Source: Nitrincola lacisaponensis (GTDB lineage: Bacteria > Pseudomonadota > Gammaproteobacteria > Pseudomonadales > Balneatricaceae). From it: 64,000 bases of DNA. The notes below the pieces were generated by a model. It was not told where the DNA came from and made no database searches. It saw only the letters and a list, made by a program, of their open reading frames with translations. Location: NCBI RefSeq assembly GCF_000691225.1, contig NZ_JMSZ01000042.1:62001-126000 (forward strand), in the 5' to 3' direction. The position numbers were made by a program, and so were the translations under genes. Shown one piece after another: positions 45,333-56,242 of the stretch; the first letter of the stretch is position 1, and each line of letters begins with the position of its first letter.

Positions 45333-46262
45333 TCAATAACCGCGCTGACGGTTCACTTCACCCGTGATGGGCTGTCCTTGAGCCAGGGCCTTCAGTTTGT
45401 CAGTAATCTGACGGATGGTCTCCTCCCTGAGCGTGGGTGCCGAAATATGCGGTGTGAGCGTAATCTTTGGATGGCTCCAGAAGGGATGTGTAGCGGGCAA
45501 GGGCTCTTCAGCAAAAACATCCAGTACGGCCTGTTGCAGTGAGCCTGAAGCCAGTGCCTCCAGCAGATCCTGTTCAACCAGATGCTGTCCGCGACCTACG
45601 TTGATCAATACGCTGTTTGCCGGTAGCTGTACAAACAGTGTCTGATTCAGAATACCGGCTGTATCCGGTGTCAACGGCAGGGTGTTGATCAGTATTCGGG
45701 TATTTTGCAGAAATGCCGCGAGTTCACCGGTGCCAGTGTAACTGTGAATCCCTTCGATCTGTTTGTGACTTCGGCTCCAGCAGGCGACAGGGTATTCCAG
45801 CAGTTGTAGTGCCTGAGCAGCCTTATGACCAATTTGTCCTAACCCGAGAAACCCGATGGGCCACTCCTGGCGGCGACAGGGTGGTTGCATTTTCCAGATC
45901 TGCTGTTGCTGCTGCTGGCGGTATACCGGCATTGCACGGGTGATTTCGGCAATCTGATGCAGTAAGTACTCTGCCATCTGTGCCGACATGCCAGCATCTT
46001 CCAGCCGATAAATGGGCAGGGTGGGTGGTAGTGCGGACAGCTTGAGCAGGGCATCCACACCTGCACCCAGATTAAAAATGGCTTTGAGGCCCGGTTCCCG
46101 CTCAAACAGTGCCGCAGGTGGCTGCCAAACCAGTGCGTAATCGGCTTGCTGAGGTGGTAATTCAGCGTGCCAGGCGATCCACTGGGCATCCGGCAGAGCG
46201 GCTTGAAGGGGGGTGATCCAGCGTTCTGGCTTTGGATCGGGTGATACGAAGAGTATTTTCAC
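45333..46262 (-). CDS. ghrA: Glyoxylate/hydroxypyruvate reductase A
   Basis: 309 aa (E. coli GhrA 312). D-2-hydroxyacid dehydrogenase that reduces glyoxylate and hydroxypyruvate with NADPH. NAD(P)-binding loop IGFLGLGQIGHKAA; catalytic Arg in LPLTPDTAGILNQ...INVGRGQHLVEQDLLEAL; catalytic His in LTPHISAPT. Start ATG at 46262 has AGGAGG upstream. Monocistronic. Confidence 0.9.
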   Translation of the reverse strand: MKILFVSPDPKPERWITPLQAALPDAQWIAWHAELPPQQADYALVWQPPAALFEREPGLKAIFNLGAGVDALLKLSALPPTLPIYRLEDAGMSAQMAEYLLHQIAEITRAMPVYRQQQQQQIWKMQPPCRRQEWPIGFLGLGQIGHKAAQALQLLEYPVACWSRSHKQIEGIHSYTGTGELAAFLQNTRILINTLPLTPDTAGILNQTLFVQLPANSVLINVGRGQHLVEQDLLEALASGSLQQAVLDVFAEEPLPATHPFWSHPKITLTPHISAPTLREETIRQITDKLKALAQGQPITGEVNRQRGY

Positions 46263-46432
46263 GATTCCTCCTGTTAGCTGCTTCGAGTCTATCGGCTAAG
46301 CTGTCGCTTTGCATCTGCTTTGCTGTGCTGATTTCACTGGATTTGTCATGAGGACGAAATTTTCACGCGTTAGGCTGAAGGCTTGGGTTTATGATGCCTT
46401 TTTTGAACATGACTGAGTGATGGATTTTCAGT

Positions 46433-47053
46433 ATGAGCCTGGCGATGCTGTCGGTATTTGTGCCTACCTTTTTCTTTGTATCGGTGACACCGGGAATGTG
46501 TATGACCCTGGCGATGACGCTGGGAATCACGCTGGGCGTCAAGCGCACTCTGTGGATGATGTGGGGCGAAATGCTGGGCGTGGCATTGGTCGCGGTACTG
46601 GCTGTACTGGGCGTTGCCGCAGTGCTGCTGACCTATCCCGGATTTTTTCAGGTGTTCAAGTGGGTCGGAGGGGCTTACCTCTTCTACATCGGTGTACAGA
46701 TGTGGCAGTCCCGGGGGCGGATGGCTATTCCGGAAAGTGCAGCGGTACGTCAGACAGTTTCAGCCTGGCAGTTGTTTGTGCAGGGCTTTGTCACGGCGGT
46801 TGCCAACCCCAAAGGCTGGGCGTTTCATGTGGCGTTGCTGCCGCCCTTTATTAACCAGCAGCAGCCGTTGGTACCTCAGTTGGCGTTATTGCTGAGCATC
46901 ATTCTGCTATTGGAGCTGATCTGTATGTTGATCTATGCCGGAGGTGGCAAAGCGTTACGGATGTTTTTGCAGCATGCACACAATGTGCGCCTGCTAAACC
47001 GTATCGCTGGCAGCCTGATGTTGGGTGTAGGGGTCTGGCTGGCATTCTTTTAA
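46433..47053 (+). CDS. LysE/RhtB family exporter
   Basis: 206 aa with about six membrane helices. VPTFFFVSVTPGMCMTLAMTLG is the N-terminal family motif (the usual PGP is PGM here) and NPKGWAFHVALLPPFINQ is the central motif. Substrate unknown, probably an amino acid or small metabolite. The 170 bases before it hold no clear gene or regulatory repeat. Confidence 0.88.
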   Translation: MSLAMLSVFVPTFFFVSVTPGMCMTLAMTLGITLGVKRTLWMMWGEMLGVALVAVLAVLGVAAVLLTYPGFFQVFKWVGGAYLFYIGVQMWQSRGRMAIPESAAVRQTVSAWQLFVQGFVTAVANPKGWAFHVALLPPFINQQQPLVPQLALLLSIILLLELICMLIYAGGGKALRMFLQHAHNVRLLNRIAGSLMLGVGVWLAFF

Positions 47054-47116
47054 GCGACAGGCTGGATAAAGAGTGCTTTGTCACGCCTGATCCGCTAGAC
47101 TCTATGGCTCCACTCT

Positions 47117-47155
47117 GGACCCTTCAAGCTGGGTCCGCTATTCGTCCACAGGACG
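47117..47155 (+). other. Structured leader before rhlE
   Basis: Two small hairpins lie in the last 60 bases before rhlE: GGACCC/GGGTCC around TTCAAGCT (47117-47136) and CGTCC/GGACG around ACA (47143-47155). They could affect translation of the helicase, but this is only suggestive. Confidence 0.3.
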
Positions 47156-47173
47156 CCGATAAGAGATCACTGA

Positions 47174-48442
47174 ATGAGTTTTGCTTCACTGGGATTATCA
47201 GATCCCATTCTTAAAGCAGTAGCCGAACAGGGCTACGATACCCCCTCTCCAATCCAGGCACAGGCCATTCCCGTCGTATTGGCTGGTCAGGACCTGATGG
47301 CAGCTGCGCAAACCGGTACTGGCAAAACAGCGGGTTTTACCCTGCCGTTGTTGCAGCGGTTGAGTACAGGCGAGCCGGTAAGTGCCAATAAAGTGCGTGC
47401 ACTGGTACTGACCCCTACACGCGAGCTGGCCGCTCAGGTCGGTGAAAGTGTCAGTGTGTATGGCCGCTATCTGCCGTTACGCTCAGCCATCGTGTTTGGC
47501 GGGGTGAAAATTAATCCGCAAATGATGGCGCTGCGCAAAGGCGTTGATGTGCTGGTTGCAACGCCAGGTCGTTTGATGGATCTGTACAAGCAGAACGCAG
47601 TACGTTTCGACCAACTGGAAGTGCTGGTTCTGGATGAAGCTGACCGCATGCTGGATATGGGCTTTATCCATGATATCAAGCGGATTATGGCCTTATTGCC
47701 GAAACAGCGTCAGACCTTGATGTTCTCGGCGACGTTTTCTACGGAAATACGGGCTCTGGCCAAAGGGTTACTGAAATCGCCAGTCGAAGTGTCGGTCACA
47801 CCTTCCAATGCGACAGCACCCACAGTGGCGCAATGGATTTCACCGGTAGACAAAAATCAGAAAGCCCCGTTGCTGTGCAAGCTGATTCACCAGGGTGAAT
47901 GGCAGCAGGTACTGGTGTTTACCCGGACCAAACACGGTGCCAATAAACTGACTCGTCAGTTGGAAGCGAACCACATCAGTGCGGTTGCCATTCACGGCAA
48001 CAAGAGCCAGAACGCCCGTACAAAAGCACTGGCTGACTTCAAGGCGGGTGAAGTACGTGTATTGGTTGCGACCGATATTGCCGCACGCGGCCTGGATATT
48101 GACCTGCTACCCTATGTGGTGAATTTTGATCTGCCGAATGTGCCTGAAGACTATGTACACCGTATTGGTCGTACGGGTCGAGCAGGACAGGTGGGGCAGG
48201 CTGTTTCACTGGTGTGTGCAGATGAGCTGGATCAGTTGCGTGCCATTGAGCGTTTGACCCGGCAGTTGCTGGAGCGGCGTGTTGAACCGGGATTTGAACC
48301 CGTACATGCTCTGGCAGACACACAGCTGAAAGCACCTGCACGTGACAAGGCTCCCCGGCGCAAGAAACCGGCTAAGCCGGGACATCGTGATGGTGTTCGT
48401 TCGGGTGATCTGGCACGTGGACATCGTGCGCCGCGCAGTTAA
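47174..48442 (+). CDS. rhlE: DEAD-box RNA helicase RhlE
   Basis: 422 aa. ATP-dependent RNA helicase for RNA remodelling and decay. Q motif [13 protein letters not shown], Walker A AQTGTGKT, motif II DEAD, SAT (motif III), ARGLDIDLL and HRIGRTGR. A basic low-complexity tail ([16 protein letters not shown]) probably binds RNA. The short first motif [14 protein letters not shown] is typical of RhlE. Its TAA shares the palindrome TTAA (48439-48442) with the stop of the convergent receiver-domain gene. Confidence 0.92.
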   Translation: MSFASLGLSDPILKAVAEQGYDTPSPIQAQAIPVVLAGQDLMAAAQTGTGKTAGFTLPLLQRLSTGEPVSANKVRALVLTPTRELAAQVGESVSVYGRYLPLRSAIVFGGVKINPQMMALRKGVDVLVATPGRLMDLYKQNAVRFDQLEVLVLDEADRMLDMGFIHDIKRIMALLPKQRQTLMFSATFSTEIRALAKGLLKSPVEVSVTPSNATAPTVAQWISPVDKNQKAPLLCKLIHQGEWQQVLVFTRTKHGANKLTRQLEANHISAVAIHGNKSQNARTKALADFKAGEVRVLVATDIAARGLDIDLLPYVVNFDLPNVPEDYVHRIGRTGRAGQVGQAVSLVCADELDQLRAIERLTRQLLERRVEPGFEPVHALADTQLKAPARDKAPRRKKPAKPGHRDGVRSGDLARGHRAPRS

Positions 48443-48822
48443 CTGCCGGAATGAAGCGACCACAACGCTTTGATCTGGCTGGCCAGTTCAGCCGGATTAA
48501 AGGGTTTTGGCAGGATGCCTAGGGCACCCAATGCGCGTAGTTGCTCGATCTGTTCCGGTTGATCCTGTCCGGTCATAAATACTACAGGGGTTTGCTCCAG
48601 GCCGGGTAGCTTGCGCAATGCTGCGAGTGTTTCCGGACCATCCATGTCCGGCATCATCACATCCAGCAGAATCAGATCTGGCTGAAAGTCGGCGGCTGTT
48701 TCGGCTGCCTGTGAACCGGATGCGCACAGCTGAACCGAGAAGCCCCCGATTATCCCCAGGGCAACTTGCAGAACGGCACGTATATCAGCAGCATCATCTA
48801 TACACAGAATCCGGTTTAACAT
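48439..48822 (-). CDS. Single-domain response regulator (CheY-like receiver)
   Basis: 127 aa receiver domain only, with no output domain. Acidic pocket D9/D10, phosphoacceptor D54 ([13 protein letters not shown]), switch Thr in VVFMTGQD and Lys in ILPKPFNP. No histidine kinase is adjacent, so its partner is encoded elsewhere. Such stand-alone receivers work in chemotaxis or phosphorelays. Confidence 0.9.
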   Translation of the reverse strand: MLNRILCIDDAADIRAVLQVALGIIGGFSVQLCASGSQAAETAADFQPDLILLDVMMPDMDGPETLAALRKLPGLEQTPVVFMTGQDQPEQIEQLRALGALGILPKPFNPAELASQIKALWSLHSGS

Positions 48823-48898
48823 CTGTTTGAATATCCTGAAGGCTCAAAGAGGGTTATGGTAACCTGCCGGGGGTTGATGTAAAGTTTTTTGTTTTCAG

Positions 48899-49456
48899 AT
48901 GGATAGTTCAGGAGATGCGGTGGCTGAACAGCTAGATCATTGGGTGACAGGGTTTCCACCGTTGATTGCCGAGGGGGCCCAGGTGTTGATATTGGGCAGC
49001 ATGCCGGGAAAGGCATCCTTGCAGGCACAGGCCTACTATGCGCATCCACGCAATGCATTCTGGCCGATTATGGCGACATTACTGGATTTTGATCCAGAGC
49101 TGCCTTATGCGCAGCGGGTTGCAGCTCTGCAGGCGTCTGGTGTGGCTGTGTGGGATGTCTTGCAGTCCTGTGAGCGTCCGGGAAGTCTGGATACCGCGAT
49201 CTGTCGGCACAGTGAGCAGGCCAATGATTTTGCGGCGTTATTTCGTCGATATCCTGATATTCGTCAGGTATTTTGTAATGGCGATAAGGCATGGCAAAGC
49301 TTTCGCCGTCATGTTGTCATACCACTGGAGCTGCATCAGCTCCCTTGCCATCGACTGCCATCAACCAGTCCGGCGCATGCCAGTCTGAATTTTGCCGCAA
49401 AGCTGGCTGCCTGGCAGCCGGTTGCGGATGCATTGAATCTTAAAGGGAAAGTCTGA
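48899..49456 (+). CDS. DNA-deoxyinosine (hypoxanthine) glycosylase, UDG family 6-like
   Basis: 185 aa. Uracil-DNA-glycosylase fold with LILGSMPGKASLQAQAYYAHP and RNAFWPIMATLL, and the late motif LPSTSPAHASLNF, as in family 6 hypoxanthine-DNA glycosylases. It should remove deaminated adenine (hypoxanthine) from DNA. Mug-type G:T/U activity is the alternative. ATG at 48899 is plausible, with alternative nearby starts. An LMW phosphatase gene follows 4 bases later. Confidence 0.85.
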   Translation: MDSSGDAVAEQLDHWVTGFPPLIAEGAQVLILGSMPGKASLQAQAYYAHPRNAFWPIMATLLDFDPELPYAQRVAALQASGVAVWDVLQSCERPGSLDTAICRHSEQANDFAALFRRYPDIRQVFCNGDKAWQSFRRHVVIPLELHQLPCHRLPSTSPAHASLNFAAKLAAWQPVADALNLKGKV

Positions 49457-49460
49457 GCAG

Positions 49461-49958
49461 ATGAGTCAATCACAGCAGTTAAATGTTCTTATGGTGTGTT
49501 TGGGTAATATTTGTCGTTCTCCAACAGCGCAGGGTGTGCTGGAAGCTCGCCTGGAGCAGGCAGGATTGCAGCATCAGGTGAGGGTTGATTCGGCTGGTAC
49601 GGCTGCCTGGCATACAGGCAAGGCACCTGATCCGCGTAGCCAGCAGGTTGCTTTACAGCGTGGTTATACCATCAGTCATCTGCGTGCTCGTCAGGCAACG
49701 CGTGAAGACTTCGAGCACTTTGACTATGTGTTGGCCATGGATGCGGATAACCTGAATGACTTGCGTGTGCTTGAACCGGCGCACTATGCCGGAGAGTTGA
49801 AGCTGTTGCTGGACTATGCCTTTCCCGGCCAGCAGAAAGCGGTACCAGACCCTTACTACACCCAGGGTGATGCCGGGTTTCATCAGGTGGTAGATCTGAT
49901 TGAACAGGCCTGTGATGGCTTGATTGAGGACTTGAAAAAGCGCTTGAAGGCGACTTGA
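49461..49958 (+). CDS. Low-molecular-weight protein-tyrosine phosphatase
   Basis: 165 aa. P-loop C13-LGNIC-R19-S (CLGNICRSP) and general-acid motif VPDPYYTQGD. It removes phosphate from tyrosine or acts on small phospho-substrates. No tyrosine kinase or capsule genes are near, so it is probably a housekeeping enzyme rather than part of a polysaccharide locus. Start ATG lies 4 bases after the glycosylase stop, implying co-transcription. Confidence 0.93.
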   Translation: MSQSQQLNVLMVCLGNICRSPTAQGVLEARLEQAGLQHQVRVDSAGTAAWHTGKAPDPRSQQVALQRGYTISHLRARQATREDFEHFDYVLAMDADNLNDLRVLEPAHYAGELKLLLDYAFPGQQKAVPDPYYTQGDAGFHQVVDLIEQACDGLIEDLKKRLKAT

Positions 49959-50053
49959 AAAGCGTCGGTCTGACCTTATTTATCAGGTGAAAGGCACAGG
50001 AGTCTGCTGGCCTTTGAGTCGTACAACCTGTATTAACCTGGAGGATTCAGATC

Positions 50054-50491
50054 ATGGCTATAACACGTTATGAACCCTGGAGCCTGCTTCGGCAGTTACA
50101 GAAAGAGCTGGAGTTGAACCGCGAAGATAAATCCGAGGAAAGCTCCATTGCAACGGCTGAATGGGCACCATCTGTTGACATCAAGGAAGAAACGGACAAA
50201 TTTCTGATTTTTGCCGATATTCCCGGTGTTAAGCCGGAAGATATCGAGGTCAGTATGGAGGCTGGTGTGCTGACTGTTAAGGGACAGAAGGAATCAGAAA
50301 GCAAGACTGAGAAAGATGGCTACAAGCGCGTTGAACGCAGTTTCGGCTCTTTCTATCGCCGTTTTAGTCTGCCCGACTCAGCAGATGGTGATGCCATTAA
50401 CGCCAAATGTAAACACGGTGTATTGGAAATTACCATTCCAAAGCGTGAAGCAGTGCAGCCAAAACGTATTCAGGTATTTTCTGAAGATTGA
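50054..50491 (+). CDS. Small heat-shock protein Hsp20
   Basis: 145 aa. Alpha-crystallin domain at about residues 38-135, with FADIPGVKPEDIEVSMEAGVL, KRVERSFGSFYRRFSLPD and the C-terminal GVLEITIPKRE. ATP-independent holding chaperone. GGAGG is 9-10 bases before the ATG. No sigma-32 promoter is evident to me. Followed by a terminator-like hairpin at 50531-50559. Confidence 0.93.
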   Translation: MAITRYEPWSLLRQLQKELELNREDKSEESSIATAEWAPSVDIKEETDKFLIFADIPGVKPEDIEVSMEAGVLTVKGQKESESKTEKDGYKRVERSFGSFYRRFSLPDSADGDAINAKCKHGVLEITIPKREAVQPKRIQVFSED

Positions 50492-50530
50492 CGATCAGTT
50501 GCGCTTTAAAGCTTCAAAAAACGCTTATTA

Positions 50531-50559
50531 AACGGGTGGTTATTTGATGGCCGCCCGTT
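50531..50559 (+). terminator. Probable terminator after hsp20
   Basis: Stem AACGGGTGG / CCGCCCGTT (one G-T pair) with an 11-base loop, 40 bases past the hsp20 stop, followed by GTTGT. Moderate strength. Confidence 0.55.
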
Positions 50560-50744
50560 GTTGTCCAGATAAAATTCCCGCTATTTTTCGTATGTCGCAG
50601 TGCAGCGTCAGCGGAATTCCCGTATTATATCCCTATCAACTATTCAGTAATATTGTCGACATATTCCACCATAGGTGAATGGTCTGTGATGCTGGACACT
50701 TTATAATTCCAGCTTTGTTATTTTGGGTAATGGTGAGGATCGAA

Positions 50745-52244
50745 ATGACCGCAAGAACGGCAGATGTGTTGCTTGTCGGGGCTGGTGCGATGAGCGCCAC
50801 TCTCGGGGTGCTGCTGAAGCAGCTGGATCCAACTATCAAAATCATGATGGTTGAGCGTTTGGATCATGTTGCGCAGGAAAGCACCGATGGCTGGAATAAT
50901 GCCGGGACAGGTCATGCGGCTTATTGTGAGCTGAACTATACTCCCAAAAAGCCAGACGGTTCACTGGATACGACCAAGGCATTCAATATCAATGCGGCTT
51001 TTGAGCAAAGTCTGCAGTTCTGGTCTTATCTGGTTGAGCAGCAGGCCTTGCCAGAGCCTGGTCGTTTCATCAATACCGCACCTCATTGCAGCTTTGTCTG
51101 GGGTGAGGCTAACGTGTCTTTCCTGCGTGAACGTCACCGTTTACTGACGGCTCATCCCATGTTTACCGATATGGAATACACCGAAGATGCTGCACTGATC
51201 AGCGAGTGGATGCCGCTGGTGATGCAGGATCGTCCGGCAGGCGAGCCGGTTGCCGCTACACGTGTACGCTATGGAACCGATGTGAACTTTGGCGATTTGA
51301 GCCGCCTGATGGTGGACTGGCTGGGGCATCAGCCAGACTTTGATCTGCTGGTAGCACATAATGTGAATACTCTGACAAAGCAACCGGATGGCCGTTGGCT
51401 GGTGCAGGTGCAGAACAAGGCTGATGGGCATATTACACCGATCACCGCGGATTTTGTGTTCCTCGGTGCCGGTGGTGGCGCGTTGCCCTTGTTACAGAAA
51501 ACCGGTATTGCCGAAGGGCATGGTTATGGTGGTTTCCCGGTCAGTGGCCAATGGCTGGTGTGTACCAAGCCCGAGATCGTTGAGCAGCATCATGCCAAGG
51601 TCTATGGCAAGGCGCCATTGGGCGCTCCTCCCATGTCGGTTCCACACCTGGATACCCGCATTATGAATGGTAAAAAATCCTTACTGTTCGGACCTTTTGC
51701 CGGATTTACGACCAAATTCCTTAAATACGGCTCTTACAGCGATCTGTTCAAATCCATTCGACCCAGCAATATTGGCCCGATAGTGTCCGTTGGTTTGCGC
51801 AATATGGATCTGACTCGTTATCTGATCAGCGAATCCTTGCAGTCACACGAATCGCGCGTCAAGGCTTTGCGTAACTTCTTTCCCAATGTGCAGGCCGATG
51901 ATTGGGAGCTGTCTATTGCCGGGCAGCGGGTGCAAATTATCAAGAAAGATCCTGCCGGGGGTGGCAAGCTTGAGTTTGGTACTGAAGTGATTGTATCGGC
52001 GGATGGCACCATGTCAGCGTTGCTGGGAGCATCTCCTGGGGCTTCGACGGCTGTACAGGCGATGCTGAGTATTCTGGAACGCAGTTTTGCTGACAAACTG
52101 AAAACGCCGGAATGGCAAGATAAACTGAAACAGATGATACCTTCCTACGGCGAATCTCTGATTGAAAACACCGAACTGCTGAAGCAGGTGCGTCAACGTA
52201 CCCTGAGCGTTCTGCAGCTGGACTCCCTCGATAAAGCAGATTAA
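50745..52244 (+). CDS. mqo: Malate:quinone oxidoreductase
   Basis: 499 aa FAD enzyme at the inner membrane. It oxidises malate to oxaloacetate and passes electrons to quinone. N-terminal VLLVGAGAMSATLGVLLKQL and ESTDGWNNAGTGHAAYCELN are Mqo signatures, as are FVFLGAGGGALPLLQKTGI and GKKSLLFGPFAGFTTKFLK. The ATG at 50745 has GAGG upstream; an in-frame ATG at 50730 is possible. Ends before a strong terminator. Confidence 0.95.
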   Translation: MTARTADVLLVGAGAMSATLGVLLKQLDPTIKIMMVERLDHVAQESTDGWNNAGTGHAAYCELNYTPKKPDGSLDTTKAFNINAAFEQSLQFWSYLVEQQALPEPGRFINTAPHCSFVWGEANVSFLRERHRLLTAHPMFTDMEYTEDAALISEWMPLVMQDRPAGEPVAATRVRYGTDVNFGDLSRLMVDWLGHQPDFDLLVAHNVNTLTKQPDGRWLVQVQNKADGHITPITADFVFLGAGGGALPLLQKTGIAEGHGYGGFPVSGQWLVCTKPEIVEQHHAKVYGKAPLGAPPMSVPHLDTRIMNGKKSLLFGPFAGFTTKFLKYGSYSDLFKSIRPSNIGPIVSVGLRNMDLTRYLISESLQSHESRVKALRNFFPNVQADDWELSIAGQRVQIIKKDPAGGGKLEFGTEVIVSADGTMSALLGASPGASTAVQAMLSILERSFADKLKTPEWQDKLKQMIPSYGESLIENTELLKQVRQRTLSVLQLDSLDKAD

Positions 52245-52252
52245 ACGCACAG

Positions 52253-52288
52253 CAGAAGTCGCCTTTGGGCGACTTCTGTCGCTATTTT
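52253..52288 (+). terminator. Rho-independent terminator after mqo
   Basis: Perfect 11-bp stem CAGAAGTCGCC / GGCGACTTCTG with a TTTG loop, starting 8 bases after the mqo stop and followed by a short T run. The clearest terminator in the window. Confidence 0.85.
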
Positions 52289-52373
52289 AATATCTGGATC
52301 AAGCTTTTTGCAGTAGACTTGCATTACTTCCTGGATGATCTAATTTAAACATAACTCAAGTTTAACAGCAGAA

Positions 52374-53966
52374 ATGCTGAATAGCAGTGGAACGCTTACT
52401 ATGGATCAAGAGACTCACATGTCAGGAAAAGAGCGCAGTTTTCCTGAATCACAGCAACTGATTTCTTCAACAGATACGGACAGTCGAATCCGGGACTGCA
52501 ACGATAATTTTGTGGAAATCAGTGGTTACACGCGTGAGGAGCTGATCGGTCAGCCGCATAACATTGTCCGACATCCTGATATGCCACCAGAGGCCTTCAA
52601 GGGTTTGTGGGAATATATTGGTCTAGGAAAGCCCTGGATGGGCATCGTCAAGAACCGTTGCAAGAATGGTGACTACTATTGGGTGGATGCCTATATCACC
52701 CCGATTTTTTCCAACGGAAAAGTTACCGGTTTTGAGTCTGTACGCCGCAAACCGCGTCGAGAGGATATCGCCCGGGCTGAAAAGCTCTATGCCCGCCTTA
52801 AGGCTGGAAAAGGCGTGCCTCGCTATCGCAAAATTCGTAAGCGAGAGGTCAGCATATTGCTGGCCTCACTGGGTGTGGCGCTGTTATCGGGCGCTGTGTT
52901 GCAATGGCTGGGTGTTGAACAGGTTTGGCCAGTTGCTTTACTTGGTGCTTTGATCGGTTATGCGGGTATCTGGTGGAGTAACCGCCGGGACTTGCAACGT
53001 TTGCTGGATTGTATGCCGCACGCCTTCCGAGATGAAGCAGCGATGCTGAGTTATACCGATGATTCCGGCTTGTATGGTCAGCTAAAAATGTCGATTCTCA
53101 GTGATGCTGCCCATCTGAATACTGTATTGACTCGTCTGGAACATGGGGCGCAGGATGTTGCGGTACAGGCTTCCGAAGCACATGTATTGTCAACTCAGGC
53201 AACACAGGGTGTTCGTGATCAGCAGACCGAGACAGAGCAGGTGGCAACGGCAATGCATGAAATGGCGGCTACTATCGCAGAAGTCTCCGGGCATGTGCAG
53301 GAAACAGCGACCCAGTCTGATAATGTTGACCAAATGGCACGCCAGGGACAACAAGTGGCAGAGCAGACACAGGCATCGGTAGCACAGCTGCAGCGCAAGG
53401 TCAGAGAAATTTCTGAATCAGTGAGTACTTTGTCAGACGCATCACAGCAGATTGCGGGTACTACAGATTTGATTGAACAGATTGCCGAGCAAACCAATTT
53501 GCTGGCGCTGAATGCTGCGATAGAGGCTGCCAGGGCAGGGGACCATGGACGTGGTTTCTCCGTGGTTGCTGATGAGGTACGCCAGTTGGCTCTGCGCACC
53601 CGTGAATCAACCGGGCAGATTCAGCAAATTATTAACAGCTTGCAGCAGAAGGCTGCTGCGGCGTGTGCTTTGGCAGCAGAGGGAGAGCAGGATGCCAGCT
53701 CAGCGGCTGAGCAGATGGAGCGCACTCAATCGACCTTGACCGAGATTTCTGCAGCGGTTTCTTCGATAGCCGGGATGACTGTTCAGATGGCCGCTGCGAT
53801 TGAAGAGCAGGCCAGTGTGGCTGAAACCATCAACCAACAAGTCGTGAATATTAATACGCTTGCCAATCACAGCGTAGAGAAAGGCAATGCCGCATCCCAG
53901 CGCAGTAAAGCGCTGGAGATTACGGCAGAAAGGCTTTATGAACTGGTAGAACGCTTCAAGCGTTGA
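52374..53966 (+). CDS. aer: Aer-like aerotaxis/redox chemoreceptor (PAS-MCP)
   Basis: 530 aa. PAS domain at about residues 30-130 with Aer hallmarks [21 protein letters not shown] (split as [10 protein letters not shown] and [11 protein letters not shown]) and [17 protein letters not shown], where FAD binds in Aer. A double hydrophobic hairpin follows at about 160-205. The signalling domain tip [19 protein letters not shown] follows near 370. It should sense oxygen or electron-transport state. Start is uncertain: ATGs at 52374, 52401 and 52419 are all in frame. It overlaps the convergent copA by 31 bases. Confidence 0.85.
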   Translation: MLNSSGTLTMDQETHMSGKERSFPESQQLISSTDTDSRIRDCNDNFVEISGYTREELIGQPHNIVRHPDMPPEAFKGLWEYIGLGKPWMGIVKNRCKNGDYYWVDAYITPIFSNGKVTGFESVRRKPRREDIARAEKLYARLKAGKGVPRYRKIRKREVSILLASLGVALLSGAVLQWLGVEQVWPVALLGALIGYAGIWWSNRRDLQRLLDCMPHAFRDEAAMLSYTDDSGLYGQLKMSILSDAAHLNTVLTRLEHGAQDVAVQASEAHVLSTQATQGVRDQQTETEQVATAMHEMAATIAEVSGHVQETATQSDNVDQMARQGQQVAEQTQASVAQLQRKVREISESVSTLSDASQQIAGTTDLIEQIAEQTNLLALNAAIEAARAGDHGRGFSVVADEVRQLALRTRESTGQIQQIINSLQQKAAAACALAAEGEQDASSAAEQMERTQSTLTEISAAVSSIAGMTVQMAAAIEEQASVAETINQQVVNINTLANHSVEKGNAASQRSKALEITAERLYELVERFKR

Positions 53967-56218
53967 GGCGTCAGCGGCAGAATGCGCAGCCGGTTGGCAT
54001 TACTGACGACGGTGACTGATGACAGTGCCATGGCTGCAGCAGCATAGGCCGGATTCATCAGCCAGCCGGTCAACGGGAATAAAATTCCGGCTGCCAGTGG
54101 AATTCCCAGAGTGTTGTAGATAAATGCACCAAACAGATTCTGATAAATGTTTTTCAGGGTGGCGCGGGAGATCTGCATGGCATCGGCGACGCCTTGCAGT
54201 GACCCTCGCATCAGCGTGATATCCGCGCTTTCGATCGCCACATCTGTTCCTGTGCCTATGGCAAACCCGACGTCTGCCTGCGCCAGTGCCGGGGCATCGT
54301 TAATGCCATCACCGACCATACCGACACGTAATCCTGCGGCCTGCAATGAACGAATTGTCTGGGCTTTCTGATCCGGCATGACTTCTGCGATGACCTCATC
54401 AATGCCAACCTGTCTGGCTACCGCGCGGGCTGTTCGCTCACTGTCACCGGTGAGCATAATGACGCGGACCCCGGTGTCACGCAGCCGTGCAATCGCATCT
54501 GCACTGTCGGTTTTGACCGGATCTGCAATACCCAACAAAGCTGCCAATTGACCATCTACAGCCAGCATCACCAACGTATTGCCCTGATCGGACAGGGTTT
54601 GAATACGTGTCTCTGCTGAGTCTGACAGGCTGACGCCCTCAGCGAGCATCAACGCCCGGTTACCAATCGCCCAGCGTTGCCCATGCAACTGCTCCGTCAC
54701 GCCCTGACCTGGGTGTATCTGGGGAGAGCCAGTTTGCTGCAGTGGCAATTGGCGTGCTTCTGCGGCCATCACCAGTGCCTGTGCCAGAGGGTGCTCTGAG
54801 GCACGTTCAATACTGGCGATCTGCTGTAACACATAGTCTTCAACAGCAAGCTCTGAGCCGTTGTCCGGTTTAAGAGAGTCGGGTTCCAGCAGTTCCAGAT
54901 GTGTCAATGCCGGTTTGCCTTCGGTGACAGTACCGGTTTTATCGAGCACAACGGCATCGAGACGGGACGCCTCCTGTAATGCATCACCCTTGCGAATCAA
55001 GACACCGAGCCCGGCAGCACGTCCAACTCCCACGGTGATTGACATAGGCGTTGCCAGACCTAATGCACAGGGGCAGGCAATTACCAGCACGGTCATGGCG
55101 GTGATAAAGGCATAGGCACTGGAGGGCTCCGGGCCAATGTTCCACCAGATTGCGGCGGTTAGCAGGGCGATCAGAATAACCACAGGGACAAAAACAGCAC
55201 TGATTTTATCCGCCAGGCGACCGATGGCCGGTTTGCTGTTCTGTGCCTGGCGTACCATGGCAATAATGTGCGCCAGAGCTGTATCCTCGCCAACCTTGCG
55301 TACGCGCAGTTTGATACTGCCGGATAAATTCACCGTGCCTGCAGAGAGCCAGTCGCCCTTTTGTTTCAGGATGGGCAGGGGTTCACCGGTGAGCATTGAC
55401 TCATCCACCCGTGTCTCGCCACTGGCAAGCTGACCGTCCACGGGGATACGCTCACCGGGTTTGACACGTAACAGGTCACTGGGTTGGATCGATGACAGGC
55501 GCATGGACTTCTCTTCGCCACCGGGCAGAATCAGTGTGGCGCTGTCAGGCTGTAACTGCATCAGTGCACGAATGGCCTGAGATGCCTGGCCACGTGCACG
55601 TGTTTCCAGTACATGGCCAAGATTGACCAGGCCAATGATAAAGGCTGCTGCTTCATAATATACATGACGTCCTTCGACAGGCAGGAGCTCAGGCCAGAGA
55701 ATAATCAGCGTCGAGTAAAGCCAGGCGCTGCCGGTACCTATGGCAATCAGGGTGTCCATGGTGGCATGGTGGTTTTTCAGTGCTTTCCAGGCACCGCTAA
55801 AAAAATGACCACCGGAGTAGATCATCATTCCCAGTGTCAGCAGGCCGATAATTCCCCAGATCAGCCGGCCATCTTCCGGCATGGGCAGGTGGCCAGTCAT
55901 CATCAACAGCATCTGCGGAGCGCCAAGTAGCAGTGCGACCCAGGTACGCCGTTTTGCCAGCACTAGCTGGGCGGCTTCCTCTTGACGGCGTTCAGCTTCA
56001 CCATAGCTGGCATCCATTGGTGTGGCAGCGAAGCCTGCTGAACTGACGGCTGCTATCAGTGTCTCAGGTGTTGCTGTCCCCTGGACATCCGCACTGCGGT
56101 CTGCGAGATTAACGCTGACCGAGGTGACACCTTCTACCTGGGAGAGGGCGGTTTCAATGCTGTTAACACATGCAGCGCAACGCAGACCGCGCAGCGCCAG
56201 TCGGGTAGAATCGGTCAT
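53936..56218 (-). CDS. copA: Copper-exporting P1B-type ATPase CopA
   Basis: 760 aa. One N-terminal metal-binding domain with C14-AA-C17, eight predicted membrane helices and the CPC transport motif in [13 protein letters not shown]. Phosphorylated Asp426 in DKTGT; hinge [17 protein letters not shown]. It pumps Cu(I) from the cytoplasm. copZ lies 24 bases upstream in the same direction. It overlaps the aer-like gene by 31 bases at its 3' end. No CueR gene is beside it. Confidence 0.94.
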   Translation of the reverse strand: MTDSTRLALRGLRCAACVNSIETALSQVEGVTSVSVNLADRSADVQGTATPETLIAAVSSAGFAATPMDASYGEAERRQEEAAQLVLAKRRTWVALLLGAPQMLLMMTGHLPMPEDGRLIWGIIGLLTLGMMIYSGGHFFSGAWKALKNHHATMDTLIAIGTGSAWLYSTLIILWPELLPVEGRHVYYEAAAFIIGLVNLGHVLETRARGQASQAIRALMQLQPDSATLILPGGEEKSMRLSSIQPSDLLRVKPGERIPVDGQLASGETRVDESMLTGEPLPILKQKGDWLSAGTVNLSGSIKLRVRKVGEDTALAHIIAMVRQAQNSKPAIGRLADKISAVFVPVVILIALLTAAIWWNIGPEPSSAYAFITAMTVLVIACPCALGLATPMSITVGVGRAAGLGVLIRKGDALQEASRLDAVVLDKTGTVTEGKPALTHLELLEPDSLKPDNGSELAVEDYVLQQIASIERASEHPLAQALVMAAEARQLPLQQTGSPQIHPGQGVTEQLHGQRWAIGNRALMLAEGVSLSDSAETRIQTLSDQGNTLVMLAVDGQLAALLGIADPVKTDSADAIARLRDTGVRVIMLTGDSERTARAVARQVGIDEVIAEVMPDQKAQTIRSLQAAGLRVGMVGDGINDAPALAQADVGFAIGTGTDVAIESADITLMRGSLQGVADAMQISRATLKNIYQNLFGAFIYNTLGIPLAAGILFPLTGWLMNPAYAAAAMALSSVTVVSNANRLRILPLTPQRLKRSTSS

Positions 56219-56242
56219 GCGTATTCCTGTGCATTGATGTTT

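Noticed and set aside
46348-46416. 22-codon frame before the LysE-type gene
   Set aside because: No ribosome-binding site, no coupling to the next gene and no recognisable product.
48439-48822. Two-component system around the lone receiver
   Set aside because: No histidine kinase or output-domain gene is adjacent; neighbours are a helicase and DNA-repair genes on the other strand.
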